Assembly: GCF_028206795.1 (NCBI RefSeq) | Contig: NZ_JAQLFJ010000007.1 | Span: 1-64,000, forward strand | Reading direction: 5' to 3' | Length of the DNA: 64,000 nt | DNA from: Collinsella aerofaciens | GTDB lineage: Bacteria; Actinomycetota; Coriobacteriia; Coriobacteriales; Coriobacteriaceae | In this document: one piece after another, positions 26,191-34,435 of the stretch | Position numbering within the stretch: the stretch's first letter is position 1 | Layout: each line of letters starts with the position of its first letter | The notes under the pieces: model-generated | What the model was told of the DNA's origin: nothing | Database searches by the model: none | The model's input: only the letters and a program-made list of their open reading frames with translations | Made by a program: the position numbers and the translations under genes

Positions 26191-26250
26191 AAGTTGCCAA
26201 ATGCGGTAGAGTTGCAGCAACGCGACAGCGAGAGTCGATGGGGGACCGAT

Positions 26251-26901
26251 ATGATCAAGGCTGTTATTTTTGACATGGATGGAACGCTGGTCGATACCGA
26301 GCGTTTGGGGATTAAGGCCTGGAAGGCAGGCGCCGCTGAGCTGGGGCTCGCGATTGATGAAGCGCTGATCCATCAGTTTATCGGCCGCACGCTGCCCGAT
26401 GTCATGGACATCCTTGATGAGCATTACGGCAGCCACGAAACCACCGAGGCGGTCTATGTCCGCCACAAGGAGATTCGCGACGAGATGGTCAAGACCGAAC
26501 TGGAACTTAAGGCCGGCGCCGCCGAGTGCCTAGACGAGCTGCTAGCTGCGGGCTATCACGTTGGTCTAGCGACGTCGTCGCGCCTCGTTACGGCCGAGCG
26601 CAACCTTAAGATGGTTGGCCTCTTTGACAAGTTTGAAACGGTAACGTGTGGCGAGGACGTCGTGCACGGCAAGCCCGACCCCGAGATGTATCTGCTCGCC
26701 TGCGAGCGCGCGGGCTTTGCTCCCGAGGAATGTGCCGTGGTCGAGGATTCGCGCAACGGCTGCGTCTCGGGCATTACGGCCGGCTGCCATGTCTTTGCCG
26801 TCCCCGATATCGTGCCGCTGCCGCAGGACGTGGTGGATGGCTGCGAGGCCGTGCTCGATACGCTGTTCGATCTGGCGGCGGCGGTCAAGGCCGTGCGCTA
26901 G
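26251..26901 (+). CDS. HAD-superfamily phosphatase, beta-phosphoglucomutase-like
   Basis: The 216-residue protein has HAD motif I DMDGTL (catalytic D8 and D10), an alpha-helical cap (about 16-80), motif II (ATSSRL), motif III and K in GKPDPEMYL, and motif IV VVEDSRNG. The GKPxPE and EDSxxG motifs are those of the beta-phosphoglucomutase/phosphatase subgroup. Substrate cannot be predicted. The ATG at 26251 follows GGGGG; the longer frame from 26164 would run through the promoter palindrome region. It ends at a shared terminator with the LacI gene on the other strand. Confidence 0.9.
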   Translation: MIKAVIFDMDGTLVDTERLGIKAWKAGAAELGLAIDEALIHQFIGRTLPDVMDILDEHYGSHETTEAVYVRHKEIRDEMVKTELELKAGAAECLDELLAAGYHVGLATSSRLVTAERNLKMVGLFDKFETVTCGEDVVHGKPDPEMYLLACERAGFAPEECAVVEDSRNGCVSGITAGCHVFAVPDIVPLPQDVVDGCEAVLDTLFDLAAAVKAVR

Positions 26902-26948
26902 ACAATTGCGGCGTTGAAACGAGCAATTGCTTACGTTTGCGCTTAAAC

Positions 26949-26981
26949 AAAAGGGGTCCGGCAATGGTCGGGCCTCTTTTG
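26949..26981. terminator. Bidirectional terminator between the HAD and LacI genes
   Basis: AAAAGGGGTCCG pairs with CGGGCCTCTTTT (two G-T pairs) around a short loop. The T and A runs within the arms let it work in both directions. Confidence 0.82.
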
Positions 26982-27014
26982 CTTGAGCGGCGACTTAGCA
27001 TACTTGCGGGCGTG

Positions 27015-28124
27015 CTATAGATACGCGCCGAGGTTGATGGCCGTGGCGTCGGTCTGGCTGCTTGCCCGGGTGCTGGCGCGTTCCAGCAGGAACGGACGTA
27101 CCAGTTCTTGGCGGTTGATATCCTCGGCGGCGACTGCGGTGACGGTACGCACTGCGGAGCCGACACGGATATGCTTGATCTTTGCCGGGGCCTTGTTCTC
27201 GATTTGCTCCATCAGCAGTTGGACACCCTTGCGGCCAATCTCGTAGCCCGGGGGCGCTACCGTAGTGAGTGGGACCGATCCGCTCCAAGCGAGCGGGTTG
27301 CCGTCGCATCCGGCCACGCGAACCTGCTCGGGGACGGAGATGCCTTTGTCGACCAATGCCGAGATAACGCCCGAGGCCAGCACGTCGGTCAGGCCGACGA
27401 CAAAATCGGGACGTTCGTCCGCGGGGCGCTCGGCGATTTGGGCACCGATGCCGTAGCCGTCGGCAGCGGTATTCCATTCGCCGGCGTCGATGACTTCGAT
27501 CTTGATATCGGGGTGCAGGGCGAGCGCCTTATGAATGCCAAGGACGCGCAGGGTGAGTTGCATAAATGCTGCTCGGCCGACGACGACAATATGGTGCGCG
27601 CCGCGGGCGATGGCAAGTTCGGCAATGATGCGACCCTGGGCCTCATTGTCGGCCGCTACGTAGTAGCCGGGCTCGGAGCAATGGATGTCCAGATGGACGA
27701 TCGGCACGAGCATCTTGGTCATGGCGGGGTGCCAGTCGGGGGATGCCATGGGCTGAACCATGACGCCGGACATCTGGGTGCCCATAAAGTAGCGCAGGTA
27801 ATGGTCCTCGAGAATATCGTCGTTATCGGCGTTGGCGATGAGCAAGTCGTAGCCGTGCTTGCGGGCCTCGTTGTGGGCGCCGCTGGCGATTTGGAGCGAA
27901 AAGCCGTGATCGAGACGGGGGAGCACCAGGCCAAAGGACTTGGTGGCGCCGCCCGCGAGCTGACGAGCGCTTTGGTTGGGCAGGTAGCCCAGTCGATTGA
28001 TGGTTTCATTTATGAGCTTGAGGGTCTCGGGGCGCAGCTTTTCGGGATGGTTGAGTGCGTTGGAAACCGTGCCCAACGAAACCCCGGCTTCGCGCGCGAC
28101 GTCGCTGATTTTAACCTTTGCCAT
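27015..28124 (-). CDS. LacI-family transcriptional regulator
   Basis: The 369-residue protein begins VKISDVAREAGVSLGTVSNALN, a standard LacI helix-turn-helix, then NRLGYLPNQSARQLAGG as hinge helix and a type 1 periplasmic-binding-like effector domain. The ATG at 28124 is fixed by AAAGGGG; the frame stays open far upstream, but that is not coding. No sugar genes are next to it, so its target is not evident: the plus-strand neighbour is a small membrane protein at 28353 across a 228-base region holding a palindrome. The C-terminal 30 residues extend beyond the usual end and are polar. Confidence 0.9.
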   Translation of the reverse strand: MAKVKISDVAREAGVSLGTVSNALNHPEKLRPETLKLINETINRLGYLPNQSARQLAGGATKSFGLVLPRLDHGFSLQIASGAHNEARKHGYDLLIANADNDDILEDHYLRYFMGTQMSGVMVQPMASPDWHPAMTKMLVPIVHLDIHCSEPGYYVAADNEAQGRIIAELAIARGAHHIVVVGRAAFMQLTLRVLGIHKALALHPDIKIEVIDAGEWNTAADGYGIGAQIAERPADERPDFVVGLTDVLASGVISALVDKGISVPEQVRVAGCDGNPLAWSGSVPLTTVAPPGYEIGRKGVQLLMEQIENKAPAKIKHIRVGSAVRTVTAVAAEDINRQELVRPFLLERASTRASSQTDATAINLGAYL

Positions 28125-28205
28125 AGCGGCCCCTTTGATGCGTTTCAAGTACAAGCCAGATTGTAGCATCGCCCGCCCCTGGGGTGTCAAAGCCCACCAT
28201 GTTGA

Positions 28206-28245
28206 AAACCACCACAAAGGTGCCTGTCCCCCTTTGTGGTGGTTT
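28206..28245. repeat. AAACCACCAC-type palindrome, copy 1
   Basis: 15-base perfect arms, AAACCACCACAAAGG (28206-28220) and its complement (28231-28245), enclose the loop TGCCTGTCCC. The same outer arms and loop kernel recur at 36296-36334. Confidence 0.9.
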
Positions 28246-28352
28246 GGGGTGTGGCTGTTGCCGTAAAAACGGCAATCCTTCTGGTCAGCGGGCGTGATGC
28301 GTGAGGATACACTGGCCCCACTCAAATGACACTGCGAAAATGGGGAGGGCAT

Positions 28353-28859
28353 ATGGCCGCCGCAAAGGACTACCAGAGCTATCTTAAGAACAAGTGCATC
28401 GTCGGTTACGGCATCGTCAACGGCATCGTTAACGCGCTCATCTTTATGGGCATGCACGCGGGGGACGCCGATATTACCTTTGCCGCCGGTAAGGTTGTCG
28501 AGGAGATTGCGCTGACAGGCGCCCTGCTTGGTCTCATTTTGACCTGGTGCGTGGTGCCGCTGACCAAGATGGATTTCAACAAGGGCGTTTACCCGGGCAA
28601 TTCCGAAGGCTATGGTTGGCTGGCCAAGCTGCCCAAAAAGTCGATTCCCCTGTCGATCGTCGTTGGCATCATTGCCCTTGTAGTTGCCACGCCCCTTGCA
28701 TGGCTTTGCACTTTTGTGCTCCCGCTGCCGCTTTCGCGCACGGGCATGATGATCTTTAAGGGCGTTATGTGCGCTGTTGCCGGCTGTGTGAGCGGCTACG
28801 TCGTCATCGGTGCCACCACCGCGGGCGTCGACGCTGGGGAAGTCGCCGCGACTGCCTAG
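28353..28859 (+). CDS. Small integral membrane protein of unknown function
   Basis: I do not recognise a family for this 168-residue protein. It shows four hydrophobic segments: about 17-35, 47-68, 95-118 and 128-150, with a cytoplasmic-type basic N-terminus (YQSYLKNKC). The second and third segments are joined by a polar loop with MDFNKGVYPGNSEGYGW. The ATG at 28353 follows GGGGAGGG; the frame from 28326 has no site. It stands alone between the LacI gene, which is divergent, and its own terminator at 28888, so the LacI protein may control it. It could be a small transporter or sensor; nothing in the sequence decides this. Confidence 0.78.
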   Translation: MAAAKDYQSYLKNKCIVGYGIVNGIVNALIFMGMHAGDADITFAAGKVVEEIALTGALLGLILTWCVVPLTKMDFNKGVYPGNSEGYGWLAKLPKKSIPLSIVVGIIALVVATPLAWLCTFVLPLPLSRTGMMIFKGVMCAVAGCVSGYVVIGATTAGVDAGEVAATA

Positions 28860-28887
28860 GATTTTCCAACAATCAAACTTTCTCTTC

Positions 28888-28923
28888 AAAACGGTCGGCC
28901 CGAGCAAAGGGGTCGGCCGTTTT
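28888..28923 (+). terminator. Terminator after the small membrane protein gene
   Basis: AAAACGGTCGGCC pairs with GGTCGGCCGTTTT (a palindromic TCGG block inside) and a T run overlaps the right arm. Confidence 0.85.
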
Positions 28924-29097
28924 GCTTTTCACGAGAAAAAGCAGATGCCCTTTAGGCCCGCCGTCAGAATTACCGTATCTACGGCAATGGCTCTGATGCC
29001 GTCCGTATTGCGCTCCAGCCTATATTTGCCTCGACAAGACGCGCGGGCTCAAAGGGGTTCAATGCCCGCGTGAAACGGAAAAGAAAGGAACCAACAC

Positions 29098-30714
29098 ATG
29101 GCTAAAGCTAAAGCTGTGGCAGAGGAGAAGGGTGCCGAGAAGTTCATGCTTCTCCCCGTTCTCGTTCTGATCCTGGCCCAGATGGGCACTTCGGGCGATA
29201 ACGGCGCCCTTTCGCTCGCCGCAACCGCCCTGACGCAGGACCTCGGCGCCACCACCGCCGACATCCAGCTCGCCAACATGGTCTACTCCCTCATGGCCGG
29301 CGCCTTTATGATCGCCGGTGGCATGATGGGTACCATCATCGGCTGGAAGAAGAACTTCCGCATGGGCGCCCTGCTGTGCGCCGCCGGCGAGGTCGTCCTT
29401 GCCGTTTCCCCCAACATGACCGTCTTCATTTGGGGCGGCCGTACCCTCGTGGGCTTCGGCGCGTCGTTCATGATTCCCTCGGTTCTGGGCCTCGTTCCCA
29501 AGATCTATCACGGTAAGAACCGCGTGCTTGCCTTTGGCTGCATAGGCGCCGCCTCCGGCCTTTCCGCCCTGCTGCCGCTGCTGCTTTCGATCGTGCTCAT
29601 GGCCGCCGGCATGCGCGTGACGTTCTTCGTCCTCGCCGCCTACTTTGTACTCGTGTTCCTGCTGTCCTTCAAGCTGCCCGAGATCGAGCAGTCCGATGAG
29701 AAGCTCAAGTTCGATGGCGTCGGCGTTGCCCTTGCCGCAACCGGCCTGTTCCTGTTCCTGGTCGGCGTGTCCCGCATCTCCGCTTGGGGCCTCGTCGAGC
29801 CCTTCCCGGCATGCCCCTTCACCATCGCCGGTATCTCCCCCTGCCTGCCCATGGCTGTCCTGGGCGTGATCATCCTCATCGTTATGATCAACGTCGAGAA
29901 GAAGGTCGAGGAGAAGAACGGCTTTGCCCTGCTGCCCCAGTCCTTCCTTAAGACCCCGCAGGTCCTCGCCGGTCTCGCCGCCTCCGCCATCACGTTCTTC
30001 TTCATGGGTGTTCAGTCCATTCTGATGGCCCCCTACCTGCAGCTCGTTGCTGGCTGGTCTCCGGCTATCGTTGGTGTGCTCTCCATCGTCGTTGGCGTTC
30101 CGACCTTCGCCTTCTCCATCGGTATCCCCAAGTTCATGCCGAAGGCTAACCCGCGTCGCGTCATCCAGGTCGGCTACCTCACCCTTGCCGCCGCCCTGAT
30201 CATCATGGCGTTCTCCGTTACGCTCGACGCTGCTTCCATGCCGGGCATTCTCATTGGCTGCGTTGTTGCCGGCTCGGGCGCCGGTATCGTTTCCGCCCAG
30301 GCCAACAACGTTGTCGCCCTTGCCGTGAACGAGCGCGACGCTTCCCAGTCCGGCGGCATTCAGACCACCATGCGTAACGTTGGCCAGGCCATCGGCATTG
30401 CCCTGCTGGGTGCCGTGCTGCTCTTTGGTATCACCAACTCCGTGAAGGATGCAGCCGCTAACGATTCCCGCATTTCCGAGTCCACCGTCGCCGCTATTTC
30501 CGAGCGCAATATCGACCTCGTCTCCGATGAGAACTTCCGCGCTTCTATTGAGGACATCGATATGAGCGATGAGGAGCGCGACGCCCTGGTCGAGATCAAT
30601 GCCCAGTCCCGCTTCAACTCCACGCGTTTCGCTTACTACGTGGGCGCTGCCATCATCGTGCTTGGCCTGGCCACCACCCCTGCTATCAAGAAGTTCTCCA
30701 AAGAGGAGGAGTAG
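29098..30714 (+). CDS. MFS transporter, 14-segment drug/substrate family
   Basis: The 538-residue protein has about 14 hydrophobic segments and the MFS motif A-like GWKKNFRMGALL plus WGGRTLVGFGASFMIPS in segment 4-5, the pattern of the DHA2-type major facilitator branch. Near the C-terminus it has a soluble loop (about 445-500) rich in charged residues before the last segment. Substrate is unknown. It is paralogous along its whole length to the MFS protein at 34436 (shared QxGTSxDNGA, VYSLMAG, IPSVLG and SRISxWG motifs). The amidohydrolase start is three bases after its stop, so the pair is an operon, suggesting import of the amidohydrolase substrate or export of its product. AAAGGAA precedes the ATG. 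Confidence 0.9.
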   Translation: MAKAKAVAEEKGAEKFMLLPVLVLILAQMGTSGDNGALSLAATALTQDLGATTADIQLANMVYSLMAGAFMIAGGMMGTIIGWKKNFRMGALLCAAGEVVLAVSPNMTVFIWGGRTLVGFGASFMIPSVLGLVPKIYHGKNRVLAFGCIGAASGLSALLPLLLSIVLMAAGMRVTFFVLAAYFVLVFLLSFKLPEIEQSDEKLKFDGVGVALAATGLFLFLVGVSRISAWGLVEPFPACPFTIAGISPCLPMAVLGVIILIVMINVEKKVEEKNGFALLPQSFLKTPQVLAGLAASAITFFFMGVQSILMAPYLQLVAGWSPAIVGVLSIVVGVPTFAFSIGIPKFMPKANPRRVIQVGYLTLAAALIIMAFSVTLDAASMPGILIGCVVAGSGAGIVSAQANNVVALAVNERDASQSGGIQTTMRNVGQAIGIALLGAVLLFGITNSVKDAAANDSRISESTVAAISERNIDLVSDENFRASIEDIDMSDEERDALVEINAQSRFNSTRFAYYVGAAIIVLGLATTPAIKKFSKEEE

Positions 30715-30717
30715 GTC

Positions 30718-32334
30718 ATGAAGAAGCTGTACTTTAACGGCGACTTTGTTCCCATGACCGGCGAGGGCGATACTTTTGAGGCCCTGCTGGTTGCAGACGA
30801 CGGCACCATCGCGTTTACCGGCTCGCTCGAGGAGGCTCGCGCTCAGGCAGAGGATGCCGAGGAGATTGATCTCAACGGCGCCTGCCTTATGCCCGGTCTG
30901 ATTGACCCCCACAGCCACATCTCTGGCTGCACGCAGTACATCGTGGCTGCCGACCTTAACGGCGCGGCGGATTTCGATGAGATCGTCGAGCGTCTGGCTG
31001 CCTTTGCCGAGCAGCGCGGCATTGGCGAGGACGGCGTGATCATGGGTGTTTCCTACGACCAGAATTCCCTGGCCGAGCATGAGCACCCTAACCGTCACGT
31101 GCTCGACCGCGTGAGCGAGACCATTCCGGTTATCGCCGTCCACGCTTCGAGCCACATGGTTGTTGCCAACACCAAGCTGCTGGAGCTTGCCGGCATTACC
31201 GCCGAGACTCCCGATCCCGAGGGCGCTCGCTACGGCCGCGAGGCCGACGGCACGCCGGACGGTTACTGCGAGGAGCCAGGCGCTATGTGGCCGGTCTTTG
31301 CCGTGATTCAGCCGCGTCAGAAGATGGACATGGACGTCATGATCGGCGAGATGCAGGACATCTACCTGGAAAACGGCATCACCACCTGCCAGGAGGGTGC
31401 TACCACCGCCGACTTCGCAGCGCTGTTCTGCGGCCTTGCGAACAAGGGCCTGCTCAAGATGGACGTCGTGAGCTATCCCATGTACGGCGAGGATGTCGAC
31501 AAAATCTTGGCCGACCACGAGCCTTTTGTCTCGCAGGACTACACCGGTCACTTCCGCATCGGCGGCCTCAAGATGTTCTTTGACGGTTCTCCCCAGGGTC
31601 GTACGGCGTGGATGACCGAGCCCTACACTCCCGGCGATGAGGGCGAGGGTTACTGCGGTTATGGCACCATGACCGACAAGGCCGCGTATGACTTTATGCG
31701 CAAGGCCATCGACGGCAATCATCAGCTGCTCGCCCATACCAACGGCGATGCGGCTGCCGACCAGTACCTGCGCGTGTACAAGCGCGCGCTGGAGGATTCG
31801 CCTAATCCCGATAAAGCGAGCCTGCACCCGGTCATGATCCACTGCCAGACTGCCCGCCGCGATCAGTACGAGCAGATGGCCGAGATCAACATGATCCCGT
31901 CGATTTTCGCCAGCCATATCTGGTACTGGGCCGACGTGCATCTTAAGAACTTCGGTCCCGTGCGCGGCGGTCGCGTGTCTGCCTGCCATGACGCTCTGGA
32001 GTGCGGCCTGCCGTTTACCTTCCACACCGACACGCCGGTGCTGCGCCCCAATTTCTTTGAGGCTGTGTGGTGCGCCGCCAAGCGCGTCACCAAGGGCGGC
32101 GCTCAGCTGGACGAGAATCAGAAGATCAGCGTGTACGAGGGTCTGAAGGCCATCACGGTCAACGGCGCTTTCCAGTATGGCGAGCTCGACCGTAAGGGCA
32201 CGCTCGAGGCCGGCAAGCTGGCCGACTTCTGCATTGTCGAGAAGAACCCGCTCAAGATCGAGCTCGACGAGGTGCGCAACCTGCGCGTTCTCGAGACGGT
32301 CAAAGAGGGCGAGACTGTCTGGACGCGCAAATAG
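30718..32334 (+). CDS. Amidohydrolase, YtcJ-like
   Basis: The 538-residue metal-dependent hydrolase has the N-terminal HxH (H65 and H67 in GLIDPHSHISG), a middle region with LAHTNGDAA and MIHCQTARRDQ for further ligands, and a late HTDTPVLRPN with the catalytic Asp. The composite barrel with a beta-sandwich made from both termini (the C-terminal GTLEAGKLADFCIVEKNPL) identifies the amidohydrolase-3/YtcJ group. These enzymes act on N-acyl or cyclic amide substrates. It follows an MFS gene by three bases, with GAGGAGG inside the end of that gene as ribosome site. Strong codon bias suggests high expression. Confidence 0.92.
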   Translation: MKKLYFNGDFVPMTGEGDTFEALLVADDGTIAFTGSLEEARAQAEDAEEIDLNGACLMPGLIDPHSHISGCTQYIVAADLNGAADFDEIVERLAAFAEQRGIGEDGVIMGVSYDQNSLAEHEHPNRHVLDRVSETIPVIAVHASSHMVVANTKLLELAGITAETPDPEGARYGREADGTPDGYCEEPGAMWPVFAVIQPRQKMDMDVMIGEMQDIYLENGITTCQEGATTADFAALFCGLANKGLLKMDVVSYPMYGEDVDKILADHEPFVSQDYTGHFRIGGLKMFFDGSPQGRTAWMTEPYTPGDEGEGYCGYGTMTDKAAYDFMRKAIDGNHQLLAHTNGDAAADQYLRVYKRALEDSPNPDKASLHPVMIHCQTARRDQYEQMAEINMIPSIFASHIWYWADVHLKNFGPVRGGRVSACHDALECGLPFTFHTDTPVLRPNFFEAVWCAAKRVTKGGAQLDENQKISVYEGLKAITVNGAFQYGELDRKGTLEAGKLADFCIVEKNPLKIELDEVRNLRVLETVKEGETVWTRK

Positions 32335-32364
32335 CTTTGTCATGGCATAGGCCATAGACGCTAA

Positions 32365-32402
32365 AAAGAACCCGTGGCTGCAGGGGCGGCCACGGGTTCT
32401 TT
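32365..32402. terminator. Terminator between the amidohydrolase and PRD-regulator genes
   Basis: AAAGAACCCGTGGC pairs perfectly with GCCACGGGTTCTTT around a ten-base loop. It is suitably placed for both convergent genes. Confidence 0.9.
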
Positions 32403-32458
32403 GCGCTTAAGCGTATTTGAAGGCTTGCATGGGCACGCGCGATGGGCGCCCACGCCGT

Positions 32459-34291
32459 CTACCGTTTGAGACCGGCCTCGGATGCGAGCTTGCGGAAGCG
32501 CTGTGTGGCCGGAGTGAGGACGCGCTCATCGCTTGGGGCGACGCAGAGCACCAGGATGTGTTGCAGGCGGTCGCCGGTAAAGCCGACTCGTGTTTCCACG
32601 CGGTAATGCACGGCCCCGGTTTGAGCGACATCTTGGGAACATACGGTCAGCAAGAGCCAAGGTCCGTGCGTGAACGACAGCATCTCGAAGGTGTTCGAGA
32701 AGCCGGAGAGCGTGCCACGCCAGAGGCCGTCTTCGACAAGTGCAGCGTGAAGGGTGCGCGTGAGCATGCGCGCGTGCGAGATATCGAGCTCGCGCTCGGG
32801 AAGACCGCCGGCAAGCGGGGCGTCGTCGAGTGCGTGGGGGCATCCAAGCTTCATGAGCAGCAGCTCGATGCGGCTGCGATCGGCGTCATCGATGGCATTG
32901 CTCAGCACGCAGAGTGGAAGCGTCGTCTTGATGGGGTCGAATGAGACCAGGAAGTCGAGGCTGCTGTGCTTGGGGTCTGATTCAATCTCGGCGACTTCTG
33001 TTTCGGTCAGCACACGCGCGACCCGCATGCAGGGAATGAGCCGCTCAAGTCGATCGCGCGCATAGAAGACCTGCTCAATGCCGCAGTTGACCACGAGTCC
33101 GACACGCCATTGATCGTGCGAGGACAGGCCGTCCATATACGAGAGCAATAGCATCGCCAGGCGCGTCACGTCGGTCTGGTATAGATTCAGCCCAGATAGG
33201 CCGGGCGCGTCGCGCAGCACCTCGGACAGGCGCATAAACGAGGCCATGTTTTCGTATCGCACCGTCCAGGTGTTTTCCTGGGGCAGTGAGATGGCGCGTT
33301 CATAGCGCATGTGAGTTTGTCCGGCTTCGATGAGCGCGGCGCAGGGCTTTTCAAGATGAAGCGGCGGTCGCGTGCCAAAGCGTTCGCCGAGAGCGCAGAA
33401 TAACTCCTCGGTGAGGCGCGCCGCCTCGGGTGTGGGCTGATATGTGCGCTGGAACTCGGGCGTCCAGCGGCGCGTGGAGACCGTAAAGAGGTCGCGGATG
33501 ATGCCGCGCTCGTTGGCGGAGACCTCGATGCCAAAGTGCTGCTCAATGCGGTTGGCGACGTCGTCGTACACAACGGGAATCGCCGAGGTGTAACCACCGA
33601 CCTCTTTGCCCTTAAGAATGCGCAGGACCATAATCTGCAGGTAGACGGCAAGCTGGTGGCGGGCGTTGTCGGTATAGAGCGTTCGGCTTTCGCGCTCGAC
33701 GTATGCGATGAGGTCGTTGAAGAATTGCTCGTTGCCGCCAAAGAGCTGCGGCTCAATGCGGCGCTTCATGGCGGTCGACGCGAGCTCAAACAGATAATAG
33801 ACGACGAAGAATCGGATGTACTCCTCGGGACCCTCGACCGTAATGCGGCGCCCGCGTACGATTTGGGCTCCAAACGGCGTCATGAGCTCGTTCCATGTGC
33901 GCAGGTCGTCTTGGGCCTGCTGTTTGTTGGTGAGGATGGCCCGCGCAAGCGATTCGGTGGTGTATTGGTGCCGGTAGTCGCAGGTGAGCAGCAACATGCC
34001 GCGATAGAAGCGGTCAAGACCGGCGTCCATGGAAAGCGAACGTTCCTTGATGATGTCCGATATCTGACCGCGCTGCGTGCTGTCGCCATCGATGCGGATG
34101 CCGTTGCCGCGCTTGGAGACAATTGCCGCTTGGATGCCCATTTCGTCGAGGAAGGCGTTAGCGGCCCGCATGTCGTTGCGGATGGTGCGCTCCGAGCAAG
34201 CAAGGGCATCGGAGATATCGACTGTCGGGGTGTAGCCCGCCTGGCCGAGCAGGATTTTAAGCAGCTTTGCTTGTCGCTGATTGATGCTCAT
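32459..34291 (-). CDS. BglG/MtlR-type transcriptional regulator with PRD and EIIB-like domains
   Basis: The 610-residue regulator starts with an HTH (KLLKILLGQAGYTPTVDISDALACSERTIRND region, about 9-40) and a second winged-helix segment, then two PTS regulation domains (about 180-390) with conserved histidines, for example EQHFGIEV and KPCAALIEAGQTHM. An EIIB-like domain (about 400-490) has NCGIEQVFYARDRLERLIP, with the Cys typical of Gat-type EIIB folds. A C-terminal EIIA-like remnant ends the protein. Such proteins sense PTS phosphorylation. No PTS genes are adjacent: it lies between two MFS genes, divergent from the second, which it may control. GGGAG precedes the ATG. Confidence 0.87.
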   Translation of the reverse strand: MSINQRQAKLLKILLGQAGYTPTVDISDALACSERTIRNDMRAANAFLDEMGIQAAIVSKRGNGIRIDGDSTQRGQISDIIKERSLSMDAGLDRFYRGMLLLTCDYRHQYTTESLARAILTNKQQAQDDLRTWNELMTPFGAQIVRGRRITVEGPEEYIRFFVVYYLFELASTAMKRRIEPQLFGGNEQFFNDLIAYVERESRTLYTDNARHQLAVYLQIMVLRILKGKEVGGYTSAIPVVYDDVANRIEQHFGIEVSANERGIIRDLFTVSTRRWTPEFQRTYQPTPEAARLTEELFCALGERFGTRPPLHLEKPCAALIEAGQTHMRYERAISLPQENTWTVRYENMASFMRLSEVLRDAPGLSGLNLYQTDVTRLAMLLLSYMDGLSSHDQWRVGLVVNCGIEQVFYARDRLERLIPCMRVARVLTETEVAEIESDPKHSSLDFLVSFDPIKTTLPLCVLSNAIDDADRSRIELLLMKLGCPHALDDAPLAGGLPERELDISHARMLTRTLHAALVEDGLWRGTLSGFSNTFEMLSFTHGPWLLLTVCSQDVAQTGAVHYRVETRVGFTGDRLQHILVLCVAPSDERVLTPATQRFRKLASEAGLKR

Positions 34292-34435
34292 GGGGCTCCC
34301 TAGGGTCGCGAGAAAGTTCGATTTGCCGTATATCTGGAAAAGAGCGTGGCACCTGTCATGATACGCATTTTTTATGATGAGTAGGGGAAGGGTTGGTTTT
34401 AAATCCTTGCCGCATATACGGAATGAAAAAAGCGG